From: DATFJT01 sp965230755
GTDB lineage: Bacteria > Bacteroidota > Bacteroidia > Chitinophagales > Saprospiraceae
Direction: 5' to 3'
Assembly (NCBI GenBank): GCA_965230755.1
Contig: CBDDLT010000002.1
Coordinates: 1-27,792 of the forward strand
Length of the DNA: 27,792 nt
Shown here: positions 7,688-15,626 of the stretch, piece by piece
How positions within the stretch are numbered: position 1 is the stretch's first letter
How the letters are laid out: every line of letters begins with the position of its first letter
Translations under genes and position numbers: made by a program
Notes under the pieces: model-generated
What the model saw: the letters and a program-made list of their open reading frames with translations, nothing else
Database searches by the model: none
Told to the model about the DNA's origin: nothing

Positions 7688-9106
7688 ATGAATTGGAAAT
7701 CTTTTTTTGTTCTCCTATTTTCTTTTTCCTGCCTATATCTTTTAGGACAGGACAGTGTTCTTAATCAGGACCTGGCATTGAAATCCAACACAGGTCAAAG
7801 CCCTTCTTCCACATGGCTTAAATTGGGTTCGAATGAAAGAATGCTCCACTCTTTTTCAATTAAAACTACATCTGATTTTTATTGGCCCTATCTCGAATAT
7901 CGAGAAGGCAAGAAAAAGCCCTGGAAGCCTTTGATTAAGAATAGTCATCAACAAGAATCTGAAGATTTTATCATCAGCGAACTCATTTTCATTGATGCAG
8001 ACTCCCTACAACTTCGAAATTCTTATGAATGCACTTTAGAATTACAGCTTTTCAGCATTGAAAAGAATTCGAATAGAAAGGAATTGGACGAATACCAATT
8101 CTGTCAATGCGATTCCGTGCAAATTAGAACCAGGGACCAATGGTGTCCCGATGGAGATTGTCCTTTGGATCCAACCCCTGTATCCAATAAGGCTGAATTT
8201 ATTATAATTCATCATACAGCTGGAGGCAATGACGCTCCGGATTACGATGCCGTTGTTCGATCGTATTATCGATTTCATGTAGAGACCAGAGGATGGGATG
8301 ATATCGGCTATAATTATCTCATTAGTCCGGAAGGAGTAATATACGAAGGAAGAGGATCTGAACTACTAGGAGCCCACTTTTGCGCTCAAAACACTGGTAC
8401 ATTGGGTGTAGGCCTGATTGGAGATTACAGCTCTGTTATTCCATCTACAGAAATCCTCGAATCCGCAATAGATCTATCGGCATACATGTCTTGCCTTCTC
8501 AATATCGAAATTCCTTCAATGTCTTTTCATTCAAGCAGTCAAATGGTTCTGGATCACTTGAGTGGTCACAGAGACGGTTGTAACACGGCCTGTCCTGGAG
8601 ATATGCTTTATTCGCGTCTGCCGGATTTGAGAAATGAAATTGTTCAGCTTCAAGATGATAGTTGTTTTATAGAACCTATTGTTCTTGAAATTATGCAAGT
8701 AGATGGGCAATTTACCTTAGAATGGAGCCATAATGTAACTGAGGAAGTAGCCTATAAAATACTATTTGCTCAAAATATTGATGATGAATTCAACGCTATT
8801 GATTCCGTTCCTGTTGGGGTAAAACAATACTTTTTTGATCCGGAAGCAATGCCCGGATGGTATCAAATACAAGTGGCTTCCGAAAGTTCTACCCACCAAT
8901 GCAGTAACATTGTCAATATCGAAGTTACTTCTATTGTAGAATGGGAAATACTAGAAGACTCCAAAGAAACTTTCGTGCTATATAATGTATGGGGACAAGT
9001 AGTTCGAGAGGGAAATGCATTCGAGATACGGTCATCAATGGAATCTCTGTCTATCGGAAACTATTGGTTAGTTCAAGGAGAAAAAGTAATTAGAATTACT
9101 CGATGA
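7688..9106 (+). CDS. Secreted N-acetylmuramoyl-L-alanine amidase (PGRP/Amidase_2) with FN3-like and T9SS sorting domains
   Basis: Zinc amidase of the peptidoglycan-recognition-protein fold that cleaves the MurNAc-L-Ala bond. Signal peptide at about 1-20, then an N-terminal beta-rich region of unknown type (about 25-145). A short Cys-containing linker (CPDGDCPLDP) follows. The catalytic domain spans about 168-320. Zinc ligands are visible as H175 (IIIHHTAG), H294 (SGHRDG) and C302 (ACPGD), with the catalytic Tyr at 208 (IGYNY) and the family motif YEGRG at 219-223, so the enzyme should be active. Residues about 330-412 look like a fibronectin type III fold. The last ~55 residues (LYNVWGQVV, then LSIGNYWLV and a basic end) match the type A sorting tail exported by the T9SS. 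Cell-surface or extracellular location is inferred. It is monocistronic and divergent from gcvP. Confidence 0.93.
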   Translation: MNWKSFFVLLFSFSCLYLLGQDSVLNQDLALKSNTGQSPSSTWLKLGSNERMLHSFSIKTTSDFYWPYLEYREGKKKPWKPLIKNSHQQESEDFIISELIFIDADSLQLRNSYECTLELQLFSIEKNSNRKELDEYQFCQCDSVQIRTRDQWCPDGDCPLDPTPVSNKAEFIIIHHTAGGNDAPDYDAVVRSYYRFHVETRGWDDIGYNYLISPEGVIYEGRGSELLGAHFCAQNTGTLGVGLIGDYSSVIPSTEILESAIDLSAYMSCLLNIEIPSMSFHSSSQMVLDHLSGHRDGCNTACPGDMLYSRLPDLRNEIVQLQDDSCFIEPIVLEIMQVDGQFTLEWSHNVTEEVAYKILFAQNIDDEFNAIDSVPVGVKQYFFDPEAMPGWYQIQVASESSTHQCSNIVNIEVTSIVEWEILEDSKETFVLYNVWGQVVREGNAFEIRSSMESLSIGNYWLVQGEKVIRITR

Positions 9107-9203
9107 GCCAGGGAATTTAAAAGAACATCTTCTTTCTCTTCAATTTAAGACTCAATTGTGTCCAATAGAAGCCTCTAACATCCCCTCCCAATAATCGATC
9201 TCA

Positions 9204-9239
9204 AATAACTGATCACTGATAACTTGATAACCGATAACC
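9204..9239. repeat. 7-nt tandem repeat array (GATAACY)
   Basis: AATAACT, GATCACT, GATAACTT, GATAACC and GATAACC run in tandem in the 146-nt spacer between the convergent amidase and transglycosylase genes. One unit is 8 nt long. No intrinsic terminator hairpin was seen in this spacer. Confidence 0.6.
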
Positions 9240-9252
9240 TTAACAACAATCC

Positions 9253-10152
9253 CTATCCATTCTTCTTAGGAACCCTGATCACGTATTTCCTACCCGACAT
9301 ATTGGGTAAAGTATGACTGATCAACCAAGGGTTGTAGTACTTTAGATCACGGTAAGACGCACCAAATTTCTTGGCAAAATGTGCCAAACTATTGATTGAA
9401 CTATCTACCTCCATGGAATAATAATTTTCCAAAGGGCTGTAATAATTGGTCTCATCCAATTCAATACCAAAAGAAGATGGATCAGAGATAATTTCTTTAA
9501 GAGCGATAATTCGAAATATATATCTCATTGTTTCGATACTCAAATTGAGTTCGTAGTAATTATTAGACTGCTGAAGGGCTACTTGTTTGTCCAGGCCATT
9601 CATTCCCATATTATAGGATGCTGCGGCCATAGTCCAACTGCCAAATTTCTCTTTGGCCTTGATTAAATACTTACAGGCAGCTAAAGTAGATTTTTCAATA
9701 TGATTTCTTTCGTCGACATATTTATTGATCTCCAGATCGTAAGATTCACCGGTCGATTTTAAGAATTGCCAATAACCCGCCGCTCCGGCTGGTGATACGA
9801 CATTGCTCAAATTACTTTCCGCAACACACAGGTATTTGAAATCACCCGGAACACCCTGCTCCGCCAATATTTTTTCAATAACAGGGAAGAATTTTTTACT
9901 GCGCTTGATATTGAGCATGGTGCTTGAATGCCAAAACGTATTGACAAGAAGCTCCCTATCCATTCTTTCCCTTACGTCCTGTTTTTCTAATGGCAACGCT
10001 TCTCCTGCAAAATGATAGGAATCCTTGAGCTGAATCCCCTTCACCGATTGAGGTGCTTCTTTCACTGTTTCCTCTGAAGCATCCGGAATTCTTGCACTTA
10101 AAAAAAGTAAGATGAGTAGTGATAATCCTAAAAAGAATGCGTTTCGCTTCAT
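9253..10152 (-). CDS. Lytic transglycosylase, SLT domain with LysM-like C-terminus (MltD-like)
   Basis: Periplasmic or envelope-attached lytic transglycosylase that cleaves the MurNAc-GlcNAc bond of peptidoglycan. The open frame extends to 10239, but that start would overlap the DUF2480 gene. The internal ATG at 10152 gives a clean signal sequence (MKRNAFFLGL, then a hydrophobic core) and 299 aa, so I use it. The SLT fold spans about 95-222, with catalytic E112 in CVAESNLS, then GAAGYWQF (123-130) and AAASYNMG (176-183), all standard family motifs. Residues about 252-296 look like a single LysM (SINSLAHFAKKFG, then YYNPWL and a basic end). It lies 34 nt downstream of DUF2480 on the same strand, so is probably the third gene of a scpB-DUF2480 transcript. 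Confidence 0.92.
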   Translation of the reverse strand: MKRNAFFLGLSLLILLFLSARIPDASEETVKEAPQSVKGIQLKDSYHFAGEALPLEKQDVRERMDRELLVNTFWHSSTMLNIKRSKKFFPVIEKILAEQGVPGDFKYLCVAESNLSNVVSPAGAAGYWQFLKSTGESYDLEINKYVDERNHIEKSTLAACKYLIKAKEKFGSWTMAAASYNMGMNGLDKQVALQQSNNYYELNLSIETMRYIFRIIALKEIISDPSSFGIELDETNYYSPLENYYSMEVDSSINSLAHFAKKFGASYRDLKYYNPWLISHTLPNMSGRKYVIRVPKKNG

Positions 10153-10186
10153 GAGTTTAATAATTTCTTTGTTACATAATGCAAGC

Positions 10187-10717
10187 CTATTTTTTTCTAG
10201 GCTTCTTAAATATTGGCACCGTCGAACATGGCTCTCCAAACATTAGGCTTTTTACTAGAGGAACTAGCTTCTGTGTAATCTTCAAATAGGCAGACGCCGG
10301 CACTTCAAGTTCGCCACACCCTTTTATAACGACCATCTTATCCTCATAACTGCTCCAGTCTACTTCCTGTATCTTATTATCGTAGTAATTCTTAATGTAC
10401 TCTTTCTTAGTGCCCTGGTAGCACTCTGTTGCAATTCCTGACAGATGAGTAGTAATAAGCATAAATGACCAGGTTGGTAGTATGGCATCTGTGCTACAAT
10501 AGATACAGACAATCTTGTCCTTGAAGTCACTCCAGTCCTTTTCCTTCAATGACTTTCTAAATTCCTTTTCTCTTAATAATAGTCCCTTGAATAAGAAATC
10601 GGCAATATCCAATTCTATAAATTCCGATTCGGGATAGAACTGTTCTAAATTGATTGTCTTCAGAGGACTATTGGCTACCCTATTGACTAATTTCTCCTGA
10701 TGATGTACTTCATCCAT
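10187..10717 (-). CDS. DUF2480 family protein
   Basis: A 176 aa cytoplasmic protein with no signal peptide. It matches the Bacteroidota DUF2480 family along its whole length: LVNRVANS near the N-terminus, LLLREKEFR, STDAILPTW, VIKGCGELEVP and the C-terminal FGEPCSTVPIFKK. Cysteines in the conserved segments (STDAILPTW region, GCGE, EPCST) are retained. The function of the family is unknown to me. In Bacteroidota it is often a stand-alone housekeeping-type gene. Here it follows scpB by 34 nt and precedes the transglycosylase by 34 nt, which suggests co-transcription but not necessarily common function. Confidence 0.9.
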   Translation of the reverse strand: MDEVHHQEKLVNRVANSPLKTINLEQFYPESEFIELDIADFLFKGLLLREKEFRKSLKEKDWSDFKDKIVCIYCSTDAILPTWSFMLITTHLSGIATECYQGTKKEYIKNYYDNKIQEVDWSSYEDKMVVIKGCGELEVPASAYLKITQKLVPLVKSLMFGEPCSTVPIFKKPRKK

Positions 10718-10751
10718 AGTTTTCTAATTCATTTGATAACGAAATGATTCA

Positions 10752-11327
10752 TCATTCCTTATCTGTAGATACAACTGAAGCCTCAGATTGTTCTTCTTTT
10801 ACTATTTCTTTAGGCTTTGGCAAGTCAGAAATTTGCTTCAATCCAAAGTAATTCATGAATTTTTCTGAGGTTCCATATAGTAATGGCCTCCCAGGCCCCT
10901 CACTTCTACCTTGAATATCAATTAAATCCTTTTCAAGCAATTTTCTAATTGTATAATCTGAGGACACACCTCTAATCTCTTCAATCTCGATCTTTGTTAT
11001 TGGCTGCTTATAAGCGATAATCGAAAGTACCTCCAAGGCGGATTTACTCAATTTTTTTCCACTGGTTACTTTTAAGTAATCTTCGATTGTTTTGTGGTAC
11101 TGACCCTTGGTTAAAAATATGTATGCTTCATCAATCTCAGCCAATTCGAAAATACAGTCTTCAGCCGAGCATTTTTCTCTGATACTTTCGATAATCTGTT
11201 CCAATTGCTCATTGGAAAGCGTCACCTCAAAAGTCTTTTGAAGGCTGGCTACAATATCCTCAACCCCGACGGGATCAGTGGATGCATAAATCAAGGCTTC
11301 GACTTGTAAGGCAAAATCCATAGACAT
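10752..11327 (-). CDS. scpB: Segregation and condensation protein B (ScpB)
   Basis: Winged-helix kleisin-associated subunit of the SMC-ScpAB condensin, acting in chromosome compaction and segregation. The 191 aa length is normal. Recognisable segments are LIYASTDPVGVEDI near the N-terminus, LKVTSGKKLSKSALEVLSII, the conserved YKQPITKIEIEEIRGV, and GRSEGPGRPLLYGTS, followed by the FMNYFGL segment. The C-terminal 20 residues are an acidic, probably disordered tail. The start is the ATG at 11327 (MSMDF); an in-frame ATG two codons on is also possible. scpA and smc are not in the window. It heads a probable three-gene run with DUF2480 and the transglycosylase. Confidence 0.95.
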   Translation of the reverse strand: MSMDFALQVEALIYASTDPVGVEDIVASLQKTFEVTLSNEQLEQIIESIREKCSAEDCIFELAEIDEAYIFLTKGQYHKTIEDYLKVTSGKKLSKSALEVLSIIAYKQPITKIEIEEIRGVSSDYTIRKLLEKDLIDIQGRSEGPGRPLLYGTSEKFMNYFGLKQISDLPKPKEIVKEEQSEASVVSTDKE

Positions 11328-11393
11328 CGCTCATTTTTTAATTACTGAACCAATATCTAAAAAACTTATTTAATAATGGAGTGGGATAAGGGT

Positions 11394-11426
11394 AAAAAAG
11401 AACAGGGACACTAAAAGTGTCCCTGT
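11394..11426 (-). terminator. Orphan intrinsic terminator between radA and scpB
   Basis: A perfect 11-bp stem has arms 11402-11412 and 11416-11426 (CAGGGACACT / AGTGTCCCTG core) and a 3-nt loop. On the minus strand it is followed by T, C and six T (11399-11394), the form of an intrinsic terminator. It points toward scpB but lies about 65 nt before the scpB start, with no minus-strand gene upstream. On the plus strand the downstream sequence is A/C-rich and would not terminate. Confidence 0.75.
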
Positions 11427-11600
11427 AAACCCCAAAAAACCAAATGAAAACAATTTATATTCTGAAAAATCAGAAATATAAATTTCCTACTTTAGACAAA
11501 TGATTGACGCGAAGGTCACATTTAGGTATTAGAAATACACAAAAAAAGAATATTTTTTTAATCCTTATGTATAATTTGCTAATAAAGAGGTTTTTAGCTA

Positions 11601-11631
11601 TTGCATTTTGTCGACAAAAAAATTATCTTTT
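11601..11631 (+). promoter_or_regulatory. Possible radA promoter
   Basis: TTG (11601-11603) is followed after 20 nt by TATCTTTT (11624-11631), a one-mismatch match to TAnnTTTG. The ATG of radA is 29 nt further on. The surrounding run of T makes the exact element uncertain; TATCTTCT at 11635 is a weaker alternative. Confidence 0.4.
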
Positions 11632-11660
11632 TTTTATCTTCTATAAATGATAAGCAATAA

Positions 11661-13019
11661 ATGGCCAAAAAAGACAAAAAAAGTTTCGAGTGTAATGTCT
11701 GCGGACATCAATCTCCAAAGTGGAATGGGAGATGCCTGAACTGTGGGTCATGGAACTCGTATGTAGAAACTTTAAGCTCGGGTAACAATGATAAGTCTTT
11801 GGATGGTTTCATTCAGGATCTGGATAATTCCAAACCCATTCCAATTAATGAGGTCCAGTATTCTAATGCGGCCAGAATTGACAGCCTGAATACTGAATTA
11901 AATCGCGTTCTTGGAGGGGGATTCGTGCCGGGTTCTATAGTCTTGATTGGAGGACATCCCGGTGTTGGAAAATCGACCCTTTTACTACAAACTGTCTTGG
12001 CCGTAAAGCGATCAGTACTCTATGTATCAGGCGAGGAGAGCAATCAGCAAATTAAGATGAGGGCTGAAAGAATTCATTCCGGTGAAATGTCCTGTACGCT
12101 CTACAACGCAACCAATATCATCGATATCATCAAAGCCACTCAAGAAATTAATCCTGATCTACTGGTGATAGACAGTATTCAGACCTGCAGAACTCCGGAT
12201 TTGGATAGTCTCCCTGGATCCGTTGCTCAGATCAGAGCTTGCACACAAATACTACAACAATACGCGAAAAAAACAAATACGGCGGTTATCCTTATTGGTC
12301 ATATTAATAAGGAGGGAAAGATTGCTGGGCCAATGATATTAGAACATATTGTAGATGCCGTGCTCTTGTTTGAAGGTGACAGGAAATACCAATACCGAAT
12401 CTTAAGGGCGGCCAAAAACAGGTTCGGAAGTACAGACGAAATGGGAATCTTTGATATGACATCCAAAGGTCTAATGGCCATCGAAAATCCATCCGAGATG
12501 TTCCTATCCGATAGGAACAAAGGTCACATAGGCCAGGCTATTGGCACTGTTCAAGAAGGAAGAAGAACGATCATGGCGGAAGTCCAGTCTTTGATCAACA
12601 ATGCCATCTTTGGCACTCCTCAAAGATCCACAACCGGCTTTGACATTAAGCGCTTGCACATGCTATTGGCCGTTATGGAAAACAAATTAGGGCTGTATTT
12701 AGGACAAAAAGATGTCTATCTCAATATAGCGGGTGGACTAAAAATTCAAGAGACTGCTCTCGATATGGGTGTTTGTGCCTCTATTATTTCAGCATTTCAT
12801 CAGTTTGTCATACCTGCTGATTTTTGCTTTATCGGTGAGTGCTCACTTTCCGGTGACTTCTCTAACATCGCTCATATAGAACAGCGTATTTTGGAAGCGG
12901 ATAGAATGGGATATAATAAAATACTCATTCCAAAATTCAAGCATAGTCTGAAGATGGATAAACTGAGAACACTGGAAAATATTCAGGAACTTGAAAACTT
13001 CTTGAAGCATGAATTATGA
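11661..13019 (+). CDS. radA: DNA repair protein RadA (Sms)
   Basis: RecA-like branch-migration ATPase acting in recombinational repair. The 452 aa length and domain order are standard. A C4 zinc finger is at the N-terminus (C11, C14, C25, C28). Walker A GGHPGVGKST is at 97-106, and Walker B LLVIDS is at about 167-172. The RadA-specific KNRFG motif is at 252-256, and a C-terminal Lon-protease-like domain runs from about 290 onward (IGECSLSGD near the end). No key residue appears to be missing. The start ATG at 11661 gives the usual MAKKDKK-type N-terminus directly before the zinc finger. The stop codon overlaps the next gene by 11 nt, so the two are translationally coupled. Confidence 0.98.
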   Translation: MAKKDKKSFECNVCGHQSPKWNGRCLNCGSWNSYVETLSSGNNDKSLDGFIQDLDNSKPIPINEVQYSNAARIDSLNTELNRVLGGGFVPGSIVLIGGHPGVGKSTLLLQTVLAVKRSVLYVSGEESNQQIKMRAERIHSGEMSCTLYNATNIIDIIKATQEINPDLLVIDSIQTCRTPDLDSLPGSVAQIRACTQILQQYAKKTNTAVILIGHINKEGKIAGPMILEHIVDAVLLFEGDRKYQYRILRAAKNRFGSTDEMGIFDMTSKGLMAIENPSEMFLSDRNKGHIGQAIGTVQEGRRTIMAEVQSLINNAIFGTPQRSTTGFDIKRLHMLLAVMENKLGLYLGQKDVYLNIAGGLKIQETALDMGVCASIISAFHQFVIPADFCFIGECSLSGDFSNIAHIEQRILEADRMGYNKILIPKFKHSLKMDKLRTLENIQELENFLKHEL

Positions 13020-13425
13020 TCTCGAAAATAAGGAAATACTATTCATCGACGGTCAATGCATTATGTGTAATGGGCTGGTGAATAAAATATTGGATTCAGG
13101 GAAGTATAAGGATTTGCTTTTTGGCACTCTTAGCGGTGACACTTACGAAAAAATTACCCGAGAAATTGAATCTCCTGTGCGGGAATCCGTCGTACTCTAT
13201 TCCGAGGGGAATTTGTACTATAAATCACAAGCCATACTAACAATTGGCAAAAAAATGGGTGGCTTCTATTCCTTTTTGGCTGGAATAGGAAGGATTTTTC
13301 CACTCAATTTTAGAAATATGGTTTACGATTTTGTAGCGAGAAATCGTTATCGCTGGTTTGGCAAGAAAGATGAAGATTACTGCGAATTACCTCATCCCGA
13401 ACAAAGAATTCGTCTAGTACCTTAA
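13009..13425 (+). CDS. DCC family thiol-disulfide oxidoreductase-like protein (DUF393)
   Basis: A 138 aa protein of the DCC family, named for the D-x-x-C-x-x-C motif near the N-terminus. Here D14, C17 and C20 are present in IDGQCIMCNG. The rest also matches the family: VVLYSEGNLYYKSQAIL in the middle, FPLNFRNMVYDFVARNRYRWFG near the end, and a late Cys in DYCELP. A thioredoxin-like fold and redox role are expected from the family; the partner is unknown. The ATG lies inside radA, 11 nt before the end of its stop codon and in another frame, which indicates coupling. Only 8 nt separate its stop from that of the convergent SurA-like gene, and no terminator was seen there. Confidence 0.9.
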   Translation: MNYDLENKEILFIDGQCIMCNGLVNKILDSGKYKDLLFGTLSGDTYEKITREIESPVRESVVLYSEGNLYYKSQAILTIGKKMGGFYSFLAGIGRIFPLNFRNMVYDFVARNRYRWFGKKDEDYCELPHPEQRIRLVP

Positions 13426-13433
13426 TATTCGAA

Positions 13434-14828
13434 CTATAAGCCCTCTTCCTTAAACCAAGGAGTGAGATTTGGACATCTTTCATACTCTTCATCAATTCGA
13501 ATAAACGTCGAACCAACTTTTTCATCCATCCAATCACTCAAAGCCTTAGATTTCTTTTGTTCCTTTGCCGCCAAAGATATTCTGTGATAATCTACATTCA
13601 AATTAGCTTGATGTGGATCTGTTCTTGACAGCAACTGAATAAATCGCACTACAATATCACCCTTGTAGTTTCTGTCGCTGAAAGGCATAGAAATTTCATC
13701 AATTTCCAATGAGTCCAAAGTAAAATATATGTCTGGTTCTAACTGATCGATCTCAAAAAAGGTATTTCCCGAAGACGGGTTTACTACCCTACCGCCGTTC
13801 GTAGCGCTACCTTCTTTTTCATGAGAATATTTCTTTACCGCGAGCTCAAAACTCATACTATCTTTCAATATTTCAAGACGAACACTGTCTAGCAAAGCAA
13901 TAGATCCCTCCACGTCCTCATCCGTTAGCTCCGGACTAATTAGGATATGTCTTGAGTTAATATTGTCCCCTCGTCGCTCAATAAGTTGAATCAAGTGGTA
14001 GCCAAATTGGGTTTCGATGATCGGAGATAATTCCATCGGCTGCAAGTTAAATACTGCAGCTTCGAATTCTGGAACGAAGGTACCCCGTTTCTGCCACCCC
14101 AGGTCTCCACCTTTAGCCGCAGAACCCGGATCTTCCGAATAAATCGATGCCAACTCCGAAAATTCTTCTCCTTCTTCAACCCTCTTTTTTAAGCCTTCCA
14201 ATAAATCCTTTACTGCCATCTTCGATGATTCATTGGGGGCAGGTCTCATGATAACTTCCCTGTACTCTACTTCAGAGTTAAAATACGGTAAACTATCCGG
14301 ATGAATGCTACCGAAAAAATCCTTGACCTCCGTAGGCGTCAACTGGACATTATTGACTATTTGTGATTGCATTCTTTCTATCAACAATTGCTCCTCAAGA
14401 TCTATTCGAAACTCGTCTTTGACCTCTTTGATGGTCATACCATAGTAATTCTCGAAAAACTCAATATCGTTGTTCATCATTCCTAGAATTTGTTCAACTC
14501 TAGCCTCCAGCTGAGCATCCAATTCGTCGTCTGATACCAGAATAGAATCTAGCCTCGCTTGATTCAGAAGCAATTTCTGTACAAAGCTGTTTTGAAGAAC
14601 GGCACAATCTGTATTTGCGCCGAGAGACTGACCTCTCTCCTCTAGAATAGCCACCTGCTCTTGAACCTCACTCAATAGTAGTAGCTCTCCACCAATGTTG
14701 GCTATTATTTTATCCAAAATGATCCCTGTGCTATCCTGCGCAGGCAAAGAGATTGCTGAGATCATCAATAGAATGCCTACCAGCACAATTGAAAAATTAT
14801 ATTTGAACGGCATACTTTTAATCTTCAT
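13434..14828 (-). CDS. SurA-like periplasmic peptidyl-prolyl isomerase/chaperone, two parvulin domains
   Basis: Envelope folding factor for outer-membrane proteins. Signal peptide about 1-31 (the ATG at residue 6 is an alternative start). A SurA N-terminal chaperone domain is at about 36-185. Parvulin domain 1 at about 187-286 has GGDLGWQKRG and TQFGYHLIQL, but its usual N-terminal R-H-I strand reads YREVIM, so the active-site His is missing there. Parvulin domain 2 at about 292-400 keeps SRHILI, while its middle part is diverged (GGRVVNPSSG instead of GGDLG). A mostly chaperone-like rather than catalytic role is therefore possible. The start follows directly on the stop of the upstream gene (TAGATG), so the two are translationally coupled. 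Last gene of the purD-led run. Confidence 0.93.
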   Translation of the reverse strand: MKIKSMPFKYNFSIVLVGILLMISAISLPAQDSTGIILDKIIANIGGELLLLSEVQEQVAILEERGQSLGANTDCAVLQNSFVQKLLLNQARLDSILVSDDELDAQLEARVEQILGMMNNDIEFFENYYGMTIKEVKDEFRIDLEEQLLIERMQSQIVNNVQLTPTEVKDFFGSIHPDSLPYFNSEVEYREVIMRPAPNESSKMAVKDLLEGLKKRVEEGEEFSELASIYSEDPGSAAKGGDLGWQKRGTFVPEFEAAVFNLQPMELSPIIETQFGYHLIQLIERRGDNINSRHILISPELTDEDVEGSIALLDSVRLEILKDSMSFELAVKKYSHEKEGSATNGGRVVNPSSGNTFFEIDQLEPDIYFTLDSLEIDEISMPFSDRNYKGDIVVRFIQLLSRTDPHQANLNVDYHRISLAAKEQKKSKALSDWMDEKVGSTFIRIDEEYERCPNLTPWFKEEGL

Positions 14829-15626
14829 CTAATAATACTTAACTAGTTTTTTCTTGATGGCTTCTCTGTACTGCTGATCCTTTATTCTCGCTAAAAGAGC
14901 AATTTTCCTTTTATGAAGAATAAGTTTCTGTATTTGCTTCTCTACAAACTTCAATGGCGCTACTTCTCCGCTTTCCACCCTATTATGAGTGTAAAGGTAT
15001 AGATTATCTCCATTATTGAGCTTGCGGGTGAAAATTTGATTCAAGCCAACATTACCATCCGTCAAGTCCAAAATTAACTTGAGCTTCGACTCTTCGACAA
15101 AATCATACCTGTAAAACCATCTCGAAGAGACCGTATCACTTTCATCTTTGAATTCAACAAGTAATTCCTGGTCCTTCAATTCAGTCCCCGAAATAATTGC
15201 ACTGATTTCGAAAACATCATTGTTCAATAAAAAGTCCTTCTTATGCTTATTAAAATGGGACTCAATACTCTCTTTATCTACAACAGTATCGAGCATTGAA
15301 GTCACTATTTGCTCTTCATAATTATGAAGAATAAGCGAATTTCTGTAGGATTCAACCAATTCATCAATTGATCCTTTATCCTCCAGTTGCTTGCGCGCCT
15401 TGTTCAAAACCACCATATCTCTGATCCAGCGATCAATGTATGCATTCACCAATTGAACACTGTCTTCCGGATTTTCATTACCCGACAATAGCTTGTACGT
15501 ATCTTCTAAGTATAGTACATCATCAAAAACTCCAACTACTGGAGTTCTATTGTCCATTTCTTGTTGATCTTTATTACAAGAAAGTATAAGGGAGCATAGA
15601 ATAAAGAATAAAAAAGATCTCGACAT
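14829..15626 (-). CDS. SurA-like lipoprotein lacking a parvulin domain
   Basis: A 265 aa lipoprotein: signal sequence with lipobox LILSC, lipidated Cys at 17. The mature part resembles the N-terminal helical domain of SurA/PpiC proteins (VLYLEDTYKLL, VNAYIDRWIRDMVVLNKA, then a region of helices ending in a basic tail). No parvulin signature (RHIL, GGDLG) is present, so isomerase activity is not expected. It sits exactly between a two-domain parvulin gene upstream (stop adjacent to this start region) and the SurA-like gene downstream with no gap. This three-gene order recurs in Bacteroidota, from which I infer that it is a partner in outer-membrane protein folding, anchored to a membrane. Function otherwise unproven. 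Confidence 0.85.
   Translation of the reverse strand: MSRSFLFFILCSLILSCNKDQQEMDNRTPVVGVFDDVLYLEDTYKLLSGNENPEDSVQLVNAYIDRWIRDMVVLNKARKQLEDKGSIDELVESYRNSLILHNYEEQIVTSMLDTVVDKESIESHFNKHKKDFLLNNDVFEISAIISGTELKDQELLVEFKDESDTVSSRWFYRYDFVEESKLKLILDLTDGNVGLNQIFTRKLNNGDNLYLYTHNRVESGEVAPLKFVEKQIQKLILHKRKIALLARIKDQQYREAIKKKLVKYY

Larger units (their letters stand above)
11328..11660. other. Divergent scpB-radA spacer with two hairpins
   Basis: A 333-nt AT-rich spacer between divergently transcribed genes. It holds a strong minus-strand terminator-like hairpin (11394-11426) and an AT-rich hairpin at 11452-11484 (arms 11452-11465 and 11470-11484, one bulged base, loop AAAA). A possible radA promoter lies near 11601-11631. 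A 19-codon plus-strand open frame (11444-11503, starting MKTIYILKNQ) overlaps the second hairpin. No protein-coding gene of normal size is present. A small RNA on the minus strand is the simplest explanation for the terminator, but I saw no exact promoter for it. Confidence 0.6.

Noticed and set aside
10153..10239. N-terminal extension of the lytic transglycosylase
   Set aside because: It overlaps the DUF2480 gene and puts 29 non-hydrophobic residues before a good signal peptide.
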